From the NCBI GenBank assembly GCA_021779635.1, contig JAJYAH010000539.1, positions 1 to 5,402 of the forward strand: DNA of 5,402 nt, in the 5' to 3' direction. The notes beneath the pieces are model-generated. The model was not told the origin of the DNA, ran no database searches, and saw only the letters and a list, made by a program, of their open reading frames with translations. The translations under genes were made by a program, and so were the position numbers. Within the stretch, counting starts at the first letter, position 1, and the number at the start of each line of letters is the position of its first letter. Positions 1 through 5,402 of the stretch are shown one piece after another. Source of the DNA: Pseudomonadota bacterium (GTDB taxonomy: Bacteria > Pseudomonadota > Alphaproteobacteria > Rhizobiales > Xanthobacteraceae).

Positions 1-2
1 TC

Positions 3-323
3 TTCAACGTCTACAAGCCGCTATTGGCATATTGCATGATGCATTCCATCGAACTGCTTGCCGACGTCGCCCGCTCGTTCACGGAGAATTGTGTCGAGGG
101 GATCCAGGCCGACGAAAAACGCATACGGGATCTGATGGAACGCTCGCTGATGCTGGTGACCGCGCTTGCGCCCAGGATCGGCTACGACAACGCGGCAAAG
201 GTCGCCAAGACGGCGCATGCCCGCGGAACCACCTTGAAAGAAGAGGCTGTGCGGCTTGGCTTTGTTTCCGCGGCGGAATTCGACCGGCTGGTGCAGCCGG
301 AAAAAATGACCCGCCCGGGCTGA
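3..323 (+). CDS. fumC: Class II fumarate hydratase (fumarase C), C-terminal part
   Basis: This is the last 106 residues of fumarase C, the soluble homotetrameric TCA-cycle enzyme that interconverts fumarate and (S)-malate. The reading frame is open from base 3 and the 5' part lies outside the window. Class II fumarases are about 460-470 residues, so roughly a quarter is present. The visible part matches the E. coli FumC C-terminus closely: FNVYKPLL at the left edge (E. coli FNVFKPVM), then the helix with SLMLVTAL and IGYDNAAKVAKTAH, then the small FumaraseC_C domain with TTLKEEAVRLGF and EFDRLVQPEKM before the stop. The signature GSSxMxxKxN loop and the catalytic residues should be upstream and cannot be judged. 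No frameshift or internal stop is seen. It is a core metabolic gene, and its codon use resembles that of its neighbours. Confidence 0.96.
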   Translation, partial: FNVYKPLLAYCMMHSIELLADVARSFTENCVEGIQADEKRIRDLMERSLMLVTALAPRIGYDNAAKVAKTAHARGTTLKEEAVRLGFVSAAEFDRLVQPEKMTRPG

Positions 324-355
324 TCGCCTTACGGCGGACCGGCCTGGCTTGAATA

Positions 356-361
356 TATAAT
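356..361 (+). promoter_or_regulatory. Candidate -10 element TATAAT
   Basis: A perfect TATAAT hexamer lies in the only AT-rich patch of the fumC downstream gap. No good -35 hexamer sits 16-18 bases upstream, where the sequence is GC-rich (about 333-338 reads GGCGGA). It would give a leader of roughly 130-170 bases for the DUF4169 gene. It abuts the palindrome at 361-373. The call rests on sequence only. Confidence 0.3.
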
Positions 362-373
362 TATGATTCATAA
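361..373. promoter_or_regulatory. 13-bp perfect palindrome, possible operator
   Basis: TTATGATTCATAA is a perfect inverted repeat (TTATGA / TCATAA) around a central T. It sits directly at a TATAAT hexamer, so a protein bound here could block or steer that promoter. I cannot match it with confidence to a named regulator's site. It is too short and T-poor downstream to be a terminator. Confidence 0.3.
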
Positions 374-538
374 CGCCTAAAGACTTAGACCGGTCAGCTA
401 TCGTCGGCCCGCCGGCCCGTGGTAGAGCACGCGGGATTTCGTTTTCGCAAAGCAGAACCCCTATTTTGGTGCTATCAGAGCGCGGTAACGGGGATTTTCT
501 CAATGACGGCCGAGCCGGCTGCGCATGATGGGGCGGGC

Positions 539-727
539 ATGGGGGATGTAGTCAACCTGAAGCGGTTCAAGAAGCGCGCTGAACGGCATCAGTCAGAGCA
601 ACAGGCGGAGGCCAATCGGACGCGCTTCGGCCGAACCAAATCCGAACGCATTCTGGATGAACGGCGCGGGAACCGTGCCAACGAGCTGTTGGATCAGCAC
701 CGGATCGACGGCGAGGACGCGTCATGA
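539..727 (+). CDS. DUF4169 family small protein
   Basis: The gene encodes a 62-residue, highly charged, soluble protein of unknown function. It begins MGDVVNLKRFKKRAER and continues through a conserved-looking NRTRFGRTKSER segment to LLDQHRIDGED at the C-terminus. This layout (N-terminal VNL.RF.K, central N.RFGRTK.ER, C-terminal LD.HR) is what I know as DUF4169, found in alphaproteobacteria. The composition (many K, R, E, Q, almost no hydrophobic stretch) suggests one long helix and possible nucleic-acid or protein binding, which is an inference. The start at 539 is chosen because the family begins M-G-(D/E)-(I/V)-V-N-L. An in-frame ATG at 503 would add 12 residues and has a GGGGA at a usable distance, so it cannot be excluded. 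The stop overlaps the start of the RHH gene as ATGA, implying translational coupling. Confidence 0.8.
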   Translation: MGDVVNLKRFKKRAERHQSEQQAEANRTRFGRTKSERILDERRGNRANELLDQHRIDGEDAS

Positions 728-978
728 AATCGCCCGTCGTGAAACGCTCGATCGTGGTCGCCGGCCACAAGACCAGCGTCAGCCTCGAGGAGGCCTTCTG
801 GAACGGCATGAAGGAAATCTCCGGACTCCGGGACATGACGCTGTCCGAACTGGTGGGCGAGATCGACAACAACCGCCAGCAAGGCAATCTGTCTTCCGCG
901 ATTCGCCTCTTTGTCCTCGATTACTTTCGAACCCGTGCGGGGTCCGTCCCGCCCGATGCAAAACCGCAGGGATCGTGA
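724..978 (+). CDS. Ribbon-helix-helix domain protein (RHH_4 type)
   Basis: The gene encodes an 84-residue protein that is nearly all one ribbon-helix-helix domain of the RHH_4 (PF13467) type. It reads VKRSIVVAGHKTSVSLEEAFW (about residues 6-26), then a helix with MTLSELVGEID (38-48), then NLSSAIRLFVLDYFR (55-69), and a loose 15-residue proline-containing tail. RHH proteins usually dimerise and insert a beta-ribbon into DNA, so a small DNA-binding regulator is likely; target and ligand are unknown. The ATG overlaps the DUF4169 stop by 4 bases, and a GAGGA ribosome-binding site lies at 713-717. The pair is therefore one operon. No toxin-like partner is seen: the overlapping DUF4169 product does not resemble RelE, ParE or PIN toxins, so an antitoxin role is not supported. 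Confidence 0.85.
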   Translation: MKSPVVKRSIVVAGHKTSVSLEEAFWNGMKEISGLRDMTLSELVGEIDNNRQQGNLSSAIRLFVLDYFRTRAGSVPPDAKPQGS

Positions 979-984
979 TCCGGG

Positions 985-1003
985 CGCGCCCCACGGGGCG
1001 TCT
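985..1003 (+). terminator. GC-rich hairpin, possible weak terminator of the RHH operon
   Basis: CGCCCC (987-992) pairs with GGGGCG (995-1000); allowing for a realistic loop, this gives a 5-bp stem and 4-base loop just after the RHH stop codon. It is followed by TCTGTCTG rather than a run of T, so an intrinsic terminator is possible but weak. Confidence 0.3.
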
Positions 1004-1033
1004 GTCTGCAATCACTCTGTTTACAATCACTCT
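1001..1033 (+). repeat. 15-bp tandem repeat upstream of feoA
   Basis: Two adjacent copies of a 15-base unit are present: TCTGTCTGCAATCAC (1001-1015) and TCTGTTTACAATCAC (1016-1030), 13 of 15 bases identical, followed by TCT of a third. The core CAATCACTCT is therefore repeated exactly at 1009-1018 and 1024-1033. The spacing is about one and a half helical turns. It lies 64-96 bases before the feoA start, inside the likely promoter region. Confidence 0.8.
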
Positions 1034-1036
1034 AAG
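1020..1036. promoter_or_regulatory. ICE-like (Irr box-like) candidate operator for feoAB
   Basis: TTTACAATCACTCTAAG resembles the rhizobial iron control element as I recall it (TTTAGAA, three bases, TTCTAAA). Eleven of 14 specified positions match; the differences are C for G at position 5, C for T at 11 and G for A at 17. Irr is the haem-responsive Fur-family regulator of iron genes in Bradyrhizobium and relatives. The position, 61 bases before the feoA start, fits control of a ferrous iron uptake operon. The TTTACA at 1020-1025 could also be a -35 hexamer, but no clear -10 follows. The consensus is from memory and the match is imperfect. Confidence 0.45.
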
Positions 1037-1096
1037 GTAGCGCGCCATTCCGACCGCTGCGCTTGACCTATCGATCCGCCGTTGGAAAGAGAGGTC

Positions 1097-1378
1097 ATGA
1101 CCAGCACGGAACGAAACGACGCCCGGCCGCGAATGCCGTTGGGCTTGGCCAAGCGCGGCTATTCGGGTGTCATCCACCGCATCACCGCCGTCGATGCAGG
1201 TTCTGCGCTGTCGGCCACCGAACTCGAAAGCCGGCTGATCGAACTCGGCTTCGTCGAGGGCGCCAGGGTCGAGGTACTGCACGAAGGCGTGATCGGGCGC
1301 GATCCGATCGCCGTACGCGTCGAGAACGTCACTATCGCCGTCCGCCGCCGCGAGGCGATGGCCATCATTGTTGCTTGA
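1097..1378 (+). CDS. feoA: Ferrous iron transport protein A
   Basis: The gene encodes a 93-residue cytoplasmic FeoA, the small SH3-like partner needed for Fe(II) uptake by FeoB. After a polar N-terminal tail (about residues 1-20) the FeoA fold follows: GYSGVIHRI, then ESRLIELGFVEGARVEVLHEG (about 44-64), then DPIAVRVENVTIAVRRREA (69-87), closing at the C-terminus. The RLxELGFVxGxxVEV and DPIAxRV motifs are typical. The ATG at 1097 is preferred over the upstream in-frame TTG at 1082 because purine-rich GGAAAGAGAGG (1084-1094) precedes it. feoB starts 16 bases after the stop, so the two form an operon. An ICE-like site and a tandem repeat lie upstream, consistent with iron control. Confidence 0.93.
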   Translation: MTSTERNDARPRMPLGLAKRGYSGVIHRITAVDAGSALSATELESRLIELGFVEGARVEVLHEGVIGRDPIAVRVENVTIAVRRREAMAIIVA

Positions 1379-1394
1379 CGACACGGTCCCCGCG

Positions 1395-3266
1395 ATGGAA
1401 GCCCCGTTGATGCATCTCGCCCTGGTGGGCACGCCAAACAGCGGCAAGACCTCGCTGTTCAATGCGCTCACCGGCAGCCGCCAGAAGGTCGCGAACTATC
1501 CCGGCGTAACGGTGGAGCGCAAGGAAGGATCGTTCGTCACGCCGCTGGGGCGTCAGGTTTCGCTGGTCGATTTGCCCGGCACCTATTCGCTGCGCGGCCG
1601 CAGTCCGGATGAAGAGATCACCCGCGATGTCGTGCTCGGCCGCACGCCCGGCGAGGCCGTGCCGGACCTCGTGCTGTGCGTGGCTGATTCCACCAATTTG
1701 CGGCTGACCATCCGTCTCGTGCTCGAACTCAAAAGCACCGGCCGGCCGCTGCTGCTGGTGCTCAACATGTTCGACATCGCCACCCGCCGCGGCGTTACCG
1801 TGGATGTGGCGCGGCTGTCCGAAGCGCTCGGCGTACCGGTCGTCACCTCGATCGCGGTGCGCAAGGGCGGTACCGCCGATCTGTTGCGGCGAACCGACGA
1901 AATCTCGGCGCGGGCGCCGGTCCCCTTGCAGCAAAATCTCTGGCAGCCGCTCACGGTCGCCGGATTGCGCGCCACCCAGCGCCAGGCCGACCGCATCATC
2001 GCAGCGACCATCAGCCTGCCGACCAGGCCCGATACCTGGACCGCGCGGATCGATGCCGTGGTGCTGCACCCGGTGGCGGGGCTCGCGATCCTGGCGCTGA
2101 TCCTGTTCGTGATGTTCCAGGCGGTGTTCGCCTGGGCGCAGCCGCTGATGGATCTGCTGTCGGCCGCCTTCACCGCGCTGGGTCAATTGGTGCACGACAC
2201 ATTGCCGGCGGGCCTGTTGCAAAGCTTCCTGCAGAATGGGGTGATTTCCGGCGTCGGCAGCGTCATCGTGTTCCTGCCGCAGATCATCATCATCTTCCTG
2301 TTCATCCTGCTGCTGGAAGATTTCGGTTACATGGCGCGGGCGGCGTTCCTGATGGATCGCATCATGGGCGGCGCCGGCCTGCACGGCCGCGCCTTCATTC
2401 CCCTGCTCTCAAGCTTCGCCTGCGCGATCCCGGGCATCATGGCGACGCGCGTGATCGACAATCGCCGCGACCGGCTTACCACCATCCTGATCGCGCCGCT
2501 GATGACCTGTTCGGCACGTATTCCGGTCTACACGCTGATCATCTCGGCCTTTATCCCTGCCCGGCAAATTGGCGGCTGGGTCAACCTGCAGGGTCTGGTG
2601 ATGTTCGGCCTCTATGCGGCGGGCATCGCCAGCGCGCTCGGTGTGTCGTTCGTCATCAAGTTCTTCATGTTGCGCGACTACGCGCCGGCACCGTTCATGC
2701 TGGAACTGCCGGACTACAAGATGCCGCGCGCCGGCAGTATCGCCATCGGCATCTATAACCGGGCGAAGATGTTTCTGCAGCGGGCCGGGACCACGATCTT
2801 CTCGATGATGGTGCTGATCTGGTTTCTGGCGTCGTTTCCGCTGCCGCCGGCGGGGGCAACAGACCCGGCCATCAATTACAGCTTCGCCGCCATGATCGGC
2901 AAGGCGCTGGAACCGTTGCTGATGCCGATCGGGTTCAACTGGCAGATCGCGGTGGCGCTGATCCCGGGCATGGCGGCCCGCGAAGTCGCCGTCGCCGCAC
3001 TCGGTACCGTCTATGCGATCGAGGGCGGCAAGGAAGCCGCCGAGCAGATCGGACAGGTGCTCGCCACCAAATGGAGTCTCGCCACCGCGCTGTCGTTGCT
3101 CGCCTGGTACATCTTTGCCCCGCAATGCGCTTCCACGCTAGCCGTCATTCGCCGCGAGACCGGAAGCTGGAAATGGATGGCGGTCACCTTCGGCTATATG
3201 CTGGCCCTTGCCTATGCCGCAAGTCTCGCGACCTACAACATCGCCTACGCCCTTGGCGCCGGGTGA
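1395..3266 (+). CDS. feoB: Ferrous iron transport protein B (GTPase-coupled Fe(II) permease)
   Basis: FeoB is the inner-membrane Fe(II) transporter with an N-terminal G protein domain; this copy has 623 residues. G motifs are visible: G1 GTPNSGKTS (12-20), the switch I region YPGVTVE (35-41), G3 DLPG (59-62), G4 NMFD (124-127) and a G5-like region near 149-155. A helical spacer leads to the first membrane segment at about 227-247. Two Gate-type regions follow: VFLPQIIIIFLFILLLEDFGY (292-312) with FACAIPGIMATR (341-352) and the conserved-cysteine motif CSARIPVY (372-379), then PGMAAREVAVAALG (524-537). The end is APQCASTLAVIRRETGSWKW (575-594) and a last helix. It is shorter than E. coli FeoB (773 residues) and stops soon after the final helix, without the cysteine-rich tail; no feoC follows. 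The ATG at 1395 lacks a good ribosome-binding site, so coupling to feoA is likely. An in-frame TTG at 1368 overlapping feoA is a less likely start. Confidence 0.97.
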   Translation: MEAPLMHLALVGTPNSGKTSLFNALTGSRQKVANYPGVTVERKEGSFVTPLGRQVSLVDLPGTYSLRGRSPDEEITRDVVLGRTPGEAVPDLVLCVADSTNLRLTIRLVLELKSTGRPLLLVLNMFDIATRRGVTVDVARLSEALGVPVVTSIAVRKGGTADLLRRTDEISARAPVPLQQNLWQPLTVAGLRATQRQADRIIAATISLPTRPDTWTARIDAVVLHPVAGLAILALILFVMFQAVFAWAQPLMDLLSAAFTALGQLVHDTLPAGLLQSFLQNGVISGVGSVIVFLPQIIIIFLFILLLEDFGYMARAAFLMDRIMGGAGLHGRAFIPLLSSFACAIPGIMATRVIDNRRDRLTTILIAPLMTCSARIPVYTLIISAFIPARQIGGWVNLQGLVMFGLYAAGIASALGVSFVIKFFMLRDYAPAPFMLELPDYKMPRAGSIAIGIYNRAKMFLQRAGTTIFSMMVLIWFLASFPLPPAGATDPAINYSFAAMIGKALEPLLMPIGFNWQIAVALIPGMAAREVAVAALGTVYAIEGGKEAAEQIGQVLATKWSLATALSLLAWYIFAPQCASTLAVIRRETGSWKWMAVTFGYMLALAYAASLATYNIAYALGAG

Positions 3267-3275
3267 ATTCCAAGC

Positions 3276-4535
3276 TCATTGCGACACCGCGGAAAGCGCG
3301 AGCAGCGACAGCAATAGCGCCGGCGGCATCACCACAAGGCCGAGCTTGAGAAACCGCGATGCGCCGACGTGCTCGCCCTCGCGCCGCAGCGCGATCAGCC
3401 AGAGAATGGTGGCCAGCGAGCCGGTCACCGACAGGTTGGGACCGAGATCGACGCCGATCAGGATCGCGCCGCTGACATGGGCCGGCACCTCAGCGATTTG
3501 ACTGGTGGTCGCCGCGATCAGACCCATCGGCAGATTGTTCACAAGGTTCGATGCGACGGCGACGACAATGCCGGCGATCCAGGATGTGATCTGCGGCGAG
3601 GTCGTCGAGGCTTGCTTCAGGACCCGCGCCAGCCCTGGTAATACGCCGGTGCGGTTGAGGCCTTCGACCAGGATGAACAGGCCGGCCACCAGCGGCAGCA
3701 CCGACCAGGAAATGTCCCTCAGCACCGGCAGCGGCGACTGCCGTGCGATGATCAGAACGAGCGTCGTCACAATCGCGCCGGCGATGAAGGTCGGCAACCC
3801 CAGAGCCGACCCCCGCGCCGATGCCGCCAGCAGCACGACCGCCGTCATCGCGATTCCCAATGCCGCGAGTTGGCCGCCGCGGCCGAGCGGCGCGATATCG
3901 CCGACCGCGGCGACGGCCAGTTCGAGCTCGCGGCGTTGCGTCAGCCGCAGCACCGCATAGGTCACCACGATCGCGACCACGGACGGCAACGCGAAGATGC
4001 GCAGCCACTCCGATAGCGGCGGCATCTGCGCGCCGAACACGACAAGGTTGGCTGGATTGGAGATCGGCAGCACGAAGCTCGCCGCATTGGCGATGAACGC
4101 GCAAATGAACAGATACGGCAAGGGCTCAACTTTGGCGGCGCGGGTCGCGGCGTAGACCGCCGGCGTCAGAACCACCGCCGTGGCATCGTTCGACAGCAAA
4201 ACCGTCACGATGGTGCCCACCACATAGACGATGAGAAACAGCCGTTTCGCCGAGCCATGCGAGTGCCGCACCGCCCACGCCGCGAGCCAGTCGAACAGGC
4301 CTTCCTGCCGCGCCACTTCCGCCAGCAGCATCATGCCGATCAGGAAGAAATAAACGTCGATGCCCTTGCCGGCGGCCGCCAGCGCATCCGGCCCCGGCAA
4401 CAGATTGAGCAAGACCAGCAGCGCGGCGCCGGCCACCGCCCAGATGAACTCCGGCAGATTCCACGGCCGAACGATCACGCCGAAGGTTGCCAGCGCCGCA
4501 ATCCCCCAGGTCGCCGCATGGGTCTCCGGCATCAT
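3276..4535 (-). CDS. ArsB-like transporter (ArsB/NhaD branch of the ion transporter superfamily)
   Basis: The gene encodes a 419-residue polytopic inner-membrane protein of about 10-12 helices, close to the usual ArsB length (E. coli 429). Two related halves are recognisable. The first has FLIGMMLLAEVARQEGLFDW (64-83), SNDATAVVLTP (115-125) and LPISNPANL (156-164). The second has SNLVNNLPMG (329-338), VDLGPNLSVTGSLATILWL (362-380) and a last hydrophobic helix. The second-half motifs match E. coli ArsB well (NNMP, CDLGPKITPIGSLATLLWL), so arsenite/antimonite efflux is the family-based guess. No arsR, arsC, arsA or arsH is visible, so the substrate could be another anion. The ATG at 4535 is chosen because its ATGA overlaps the MFS stop; an open frame extends upstream to 4628 but lies inside the MFS gene. 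It converges on feoB, with 9 bases between the stop codons. Confidence 0.87.
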   Translation of the reverse strand: MMPETHAATWGIAALATFGVIVRPWNLPEFIWAVAGAALLVLLNLLPGPDALAAAGKGIDVYFFLIGMMLLAEVARQEGLFDWLAAWAVRHSHGSAKRLFLIVYVVGTIVTVLLSNDATAVVLTPAVYAATRAAKVEPLPYLFICAFIANAASFVLPISNPANLVVFGAQMPPLSEWLRIFALPSVVAIVVTYAVLRLTQRRELELAVAAVGDIAPLGRGGQLAALGIAMTAVVLLAASARGSALGLPTFIAGAIVTTLVLIIARQSPLPVLRDISWSVLPLVAGLFILVEGLNRTGVLPGLARVLKQASTTSPQITSWIAGIVVAVASNLVNNLPMGLIAATTSQIAEVPAHVSGAILIGVDLGPNLSVTGSLATILWLIALRREGEHVGASRFLKLGLVVMPPALLLSLLALSAVSQ

Positions 4536-5402
4536 TGCGCACCCGCCAGCGCGGTCGCCATCGGACGGTGCTCCGACCCGTTCAGCCGCGCACATGCCGG
4601 TTTGAGGACCGCGGGGAATCCAAGCCACAAGGCAATCGAGCCGAGCGCAAAGCTGCCGAGAATAACGAACATCGCGCTGTAGCCGATCCCTTGTGCCATC
4701 CAGCCGCCGATTGCCGGGCTCAGCGCCGCGCCAAGACCCTGCACCGTCATCACCGCGCCCTGGCCGGCGTTGACGCGCCCGGTGCCGGAGAGGATGCGCG
4801 CAACAAGGCCGGGGACGGCCACGCTCTGCAGGCCGGCGCCGATCCCGTCAAGGATCTGAACGGGATATACACCCCATTTGTTCATCACGCAGGCCGCGAG
4901 CACGCCGCGGATCGGCAGCGCGATAAACGAAATCAGCAGCACCAGCCAATAGCCCTCCTTCTCGGCGAGACCCATCGCAATTAAGGATACGAGGATCATC
5001 GTGCCTTGCGCCACGACGACGGTGATCGCGACAAAGCCGGCCGGATCCGCCTGCTTGGCCGAGACCACAGCAAGTCCGTACAGCGGAAGCATGGCGGCAT
5101 TGCCGAGATGAAAAAACGCCAGCGCCGCGGCCAGAATCAGCAACGGCTTGCATTCGAGCAGCACGGTAATGCCGCCGACCTTGCCGTTGTCTTCCCCATC
5201 CTTGTTGAGCCCGCGCGCCTCGTCGTGGTCGATCGCGGCACTCGGGATCATCAGCACCGAGACGATCGAGAGCGCACCGAATATCGCTGCCAGCACCAAC
5301 ACCGCCGGAAAGCCGAACATCCATCCAACCAGGCCGGACAGGCCGGCGCCGACCATGTTGCCGGCGTGGTTGAACGCCTGGTTGCGTCCGGTTTGCCGGT
5401 TG
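4532..5402 (-). CDS. MFS transporter, C-terminal portion (5' end outside window)
   Basis: About 289 residues are visible and the frame stays open to the right edge, so the gene begins outside. An internal ATG at 5356 is not the natural start: the 15 codons before it (NRQTGRNQAFNHAGN) continue the protein and look like a conserved MFS loop before a helix. Then come a helix pair ending at SIVSVLMIP, a charged cytoplasmic loop (about residues 55-80 of the visible part, rich in D, E and K), and six more hydrophobic segments including ALAFFHLGNAAMLPLYGLAV, VQILDGIGAGLQSVAVPGL and LGAALSPAIGGWMAQGIGYS. This is the normal second half of a 12-helix major facilitator. The short tail ends ATALAGAQ. The substrate cannot be read from the sequence. 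The stop overlaps the ArsB-like start by 4 bases, so both belong to one transcript whose promoter lies beyond the window. Confidence 0.88.
   Translation of the reverse strand, partial: NRQTGRNQAFNHAGNMVGAGLSGLVGWMFGFPAVLVLAAIFGALSIVSVLMIPSAAIDHDEARGLNKDGEDNGKVGGITVLLECKPLLILAAALAFFHLGNAAMLPLYGLAVVSAKQADPAGFVAITVVVAQGTMILVSLIAMGLAEKEGYWLVLLISFIALPIRGVLAACVMNKWGVYPVQILDGIGAGLQSVAVPGLVARILSGTGRVNAGQGAVMTVQGLGAALSPAIGGWMAQGIGYSAMFVILGSFALGSIALWLGFPAVLKPACARLNGSEHRPMATALAGAQ

Larger units (their letters stand above)
324..502 (+). other. Intergenic gap after fumC, probable promoter region
   Basis: No gene is seen here. The first part has a short CGCC-TTAC-GGCG hairpin (325-336) without a following T run, so it is a poor intrinsic terminator. 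It is followed by an AT-rich patch (about 350-373) that stands out from the GC-rich surroundings. Further on there are an 8-bp palindrome GACCGGTC (388-395) and two copies of CGGCCCG close together (about 410). The gap probably ends fumC transcription and starts that of the DUF4169/RHH pair, which is an inference. If the DUF4169 gene starts at 539, the gap runs to 538. Confidence 0.5.

Noticed and set aside
415..480. GGTAGAGCAC motif like a tRNA D-arm
   Set aside because: No matching GCTC half of the D stem upstream, no T-loop GGTTCRA box and no acceptor stem could be paired, so there is no tRNA.
21..503. A 160-codon open frame on the - strand opposite fumC and the gap
   Set aside because: Most of it is the complement of fumC; the translation has no family resemblance.
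724..978. RHH protein as antitoxin of a toxin-antitoxin pair
   Set aside because: The only coupled partner, the DUF4169 protein, lacks any toxin signature, and the RHH_4 family is not a typical antitoxin family.
1063..1068. TTGACC as a -35 hexamer for feoA
   Set aside because: A -10 at normal spacing would fall on the ribosome-binding site (about 1085-1091), which reads as purine-rich SD sequence rather than a -10.
779..1471. A 230-codon open frame on the - strand spanning the RHH gene, the gap and feoA
   Set aside because: It crosses two genes well supported by family motifs and a promoter region, has no recognisable domain and no convincing ribosome-binding site.
1365..2384. A 339-codon open frame on the - strand inside feoB
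   Set aside because: Its product is a low-complexity mix rich in H, Q, R and D with no fold or motif, as expected opposite a GC-rich gene. FeoB on the + strand is unmistakable.
2409..3125. A 238-codon open frame on the - strand inside feoB
   Set aside because: Same character: H, R, D and G rich, no hydrophobic core, complementary to the FeoB membrane part.
3490..4104. A second - strand frame within the ArsB-like gene
   Set aside because: Arg/Ala/Gly/Asp-rich shadow of a membrane protein gene; the other - strand frame carries clear ArsB motifs.
4257..4682. A + strand frame opposite the ArsB-like/MFS junction
   Set aside because: R, Q, H and P rich product without a domain; the - strand genes with their ATGA overlap explain the region.

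Overview
The window looks like chromosomal DNA of an alphaproteobacterium of the Bradyrhizobium / Rhodopseudomonas / Nitrobacter type. The grounds are high GC with GC-rich third codon positions, rhizobial-style protein sequences, and a small DUF4169 plus ribbon-helix-helix gene pair behind fumC, an arrangement I associate from memory with Bradyrhizobiaceae. The genus is an inference. I see no insertion sequence, prophage, CRISPR array, tRNA or rRNA.

Layout, left to right. (1) The 3' end of fumC (class II fumarase) enters from the left on the + strand. (2) After a 179-215 base AT-tinged gap come two small + strand genes that overlap by 4 bases: a DUF4169 protein and a ribbon-helix-helix (RHH_4) protein. 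(3) A 118-base gap holds a GC-rich hairpin, a 15-bp tandem repeat and, inside the repeat, a sequence resembling the rhizobial Irr operator (iron control element, ICE). (4) feoA and feoB follow on the + strand: a complete two-gene ferrous iron uptake operon without feoC. (5) feoB ends 9 bases from the end of a convergent - strand gene for an ArsB-type transporter. (6) The ArsB-like gene overlaps by 4 bases the end of an MFS transporter gene on the - strand, whose 5' part lies beyond the right edge.

How the parts relate. FeoA and FeoB act together: FeoB is the GTPase-coupled inner-membrane Fe(II) permease and FeoA its small cytoplasmic SH3-like partner. The ICE-like site suggests control by haem/iron status through Irr. 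The DUF4169/RHH pair is of unknown function and probably independently transcribed. The MFS/ArsB-like pair is almost certainly co-translated and may export related or sequential substrates. No arsR, arsC or arsH is visible, so an arsenic role rests only on family resemblance.

Most of the window is ordinary core-genome content. The points worth a second look are the repeat plus ICE-like site before feoA, the palindrome and perfect TATAAT after fumC, and the coupled MFS/ArsB-like unit of unassigned substrate.
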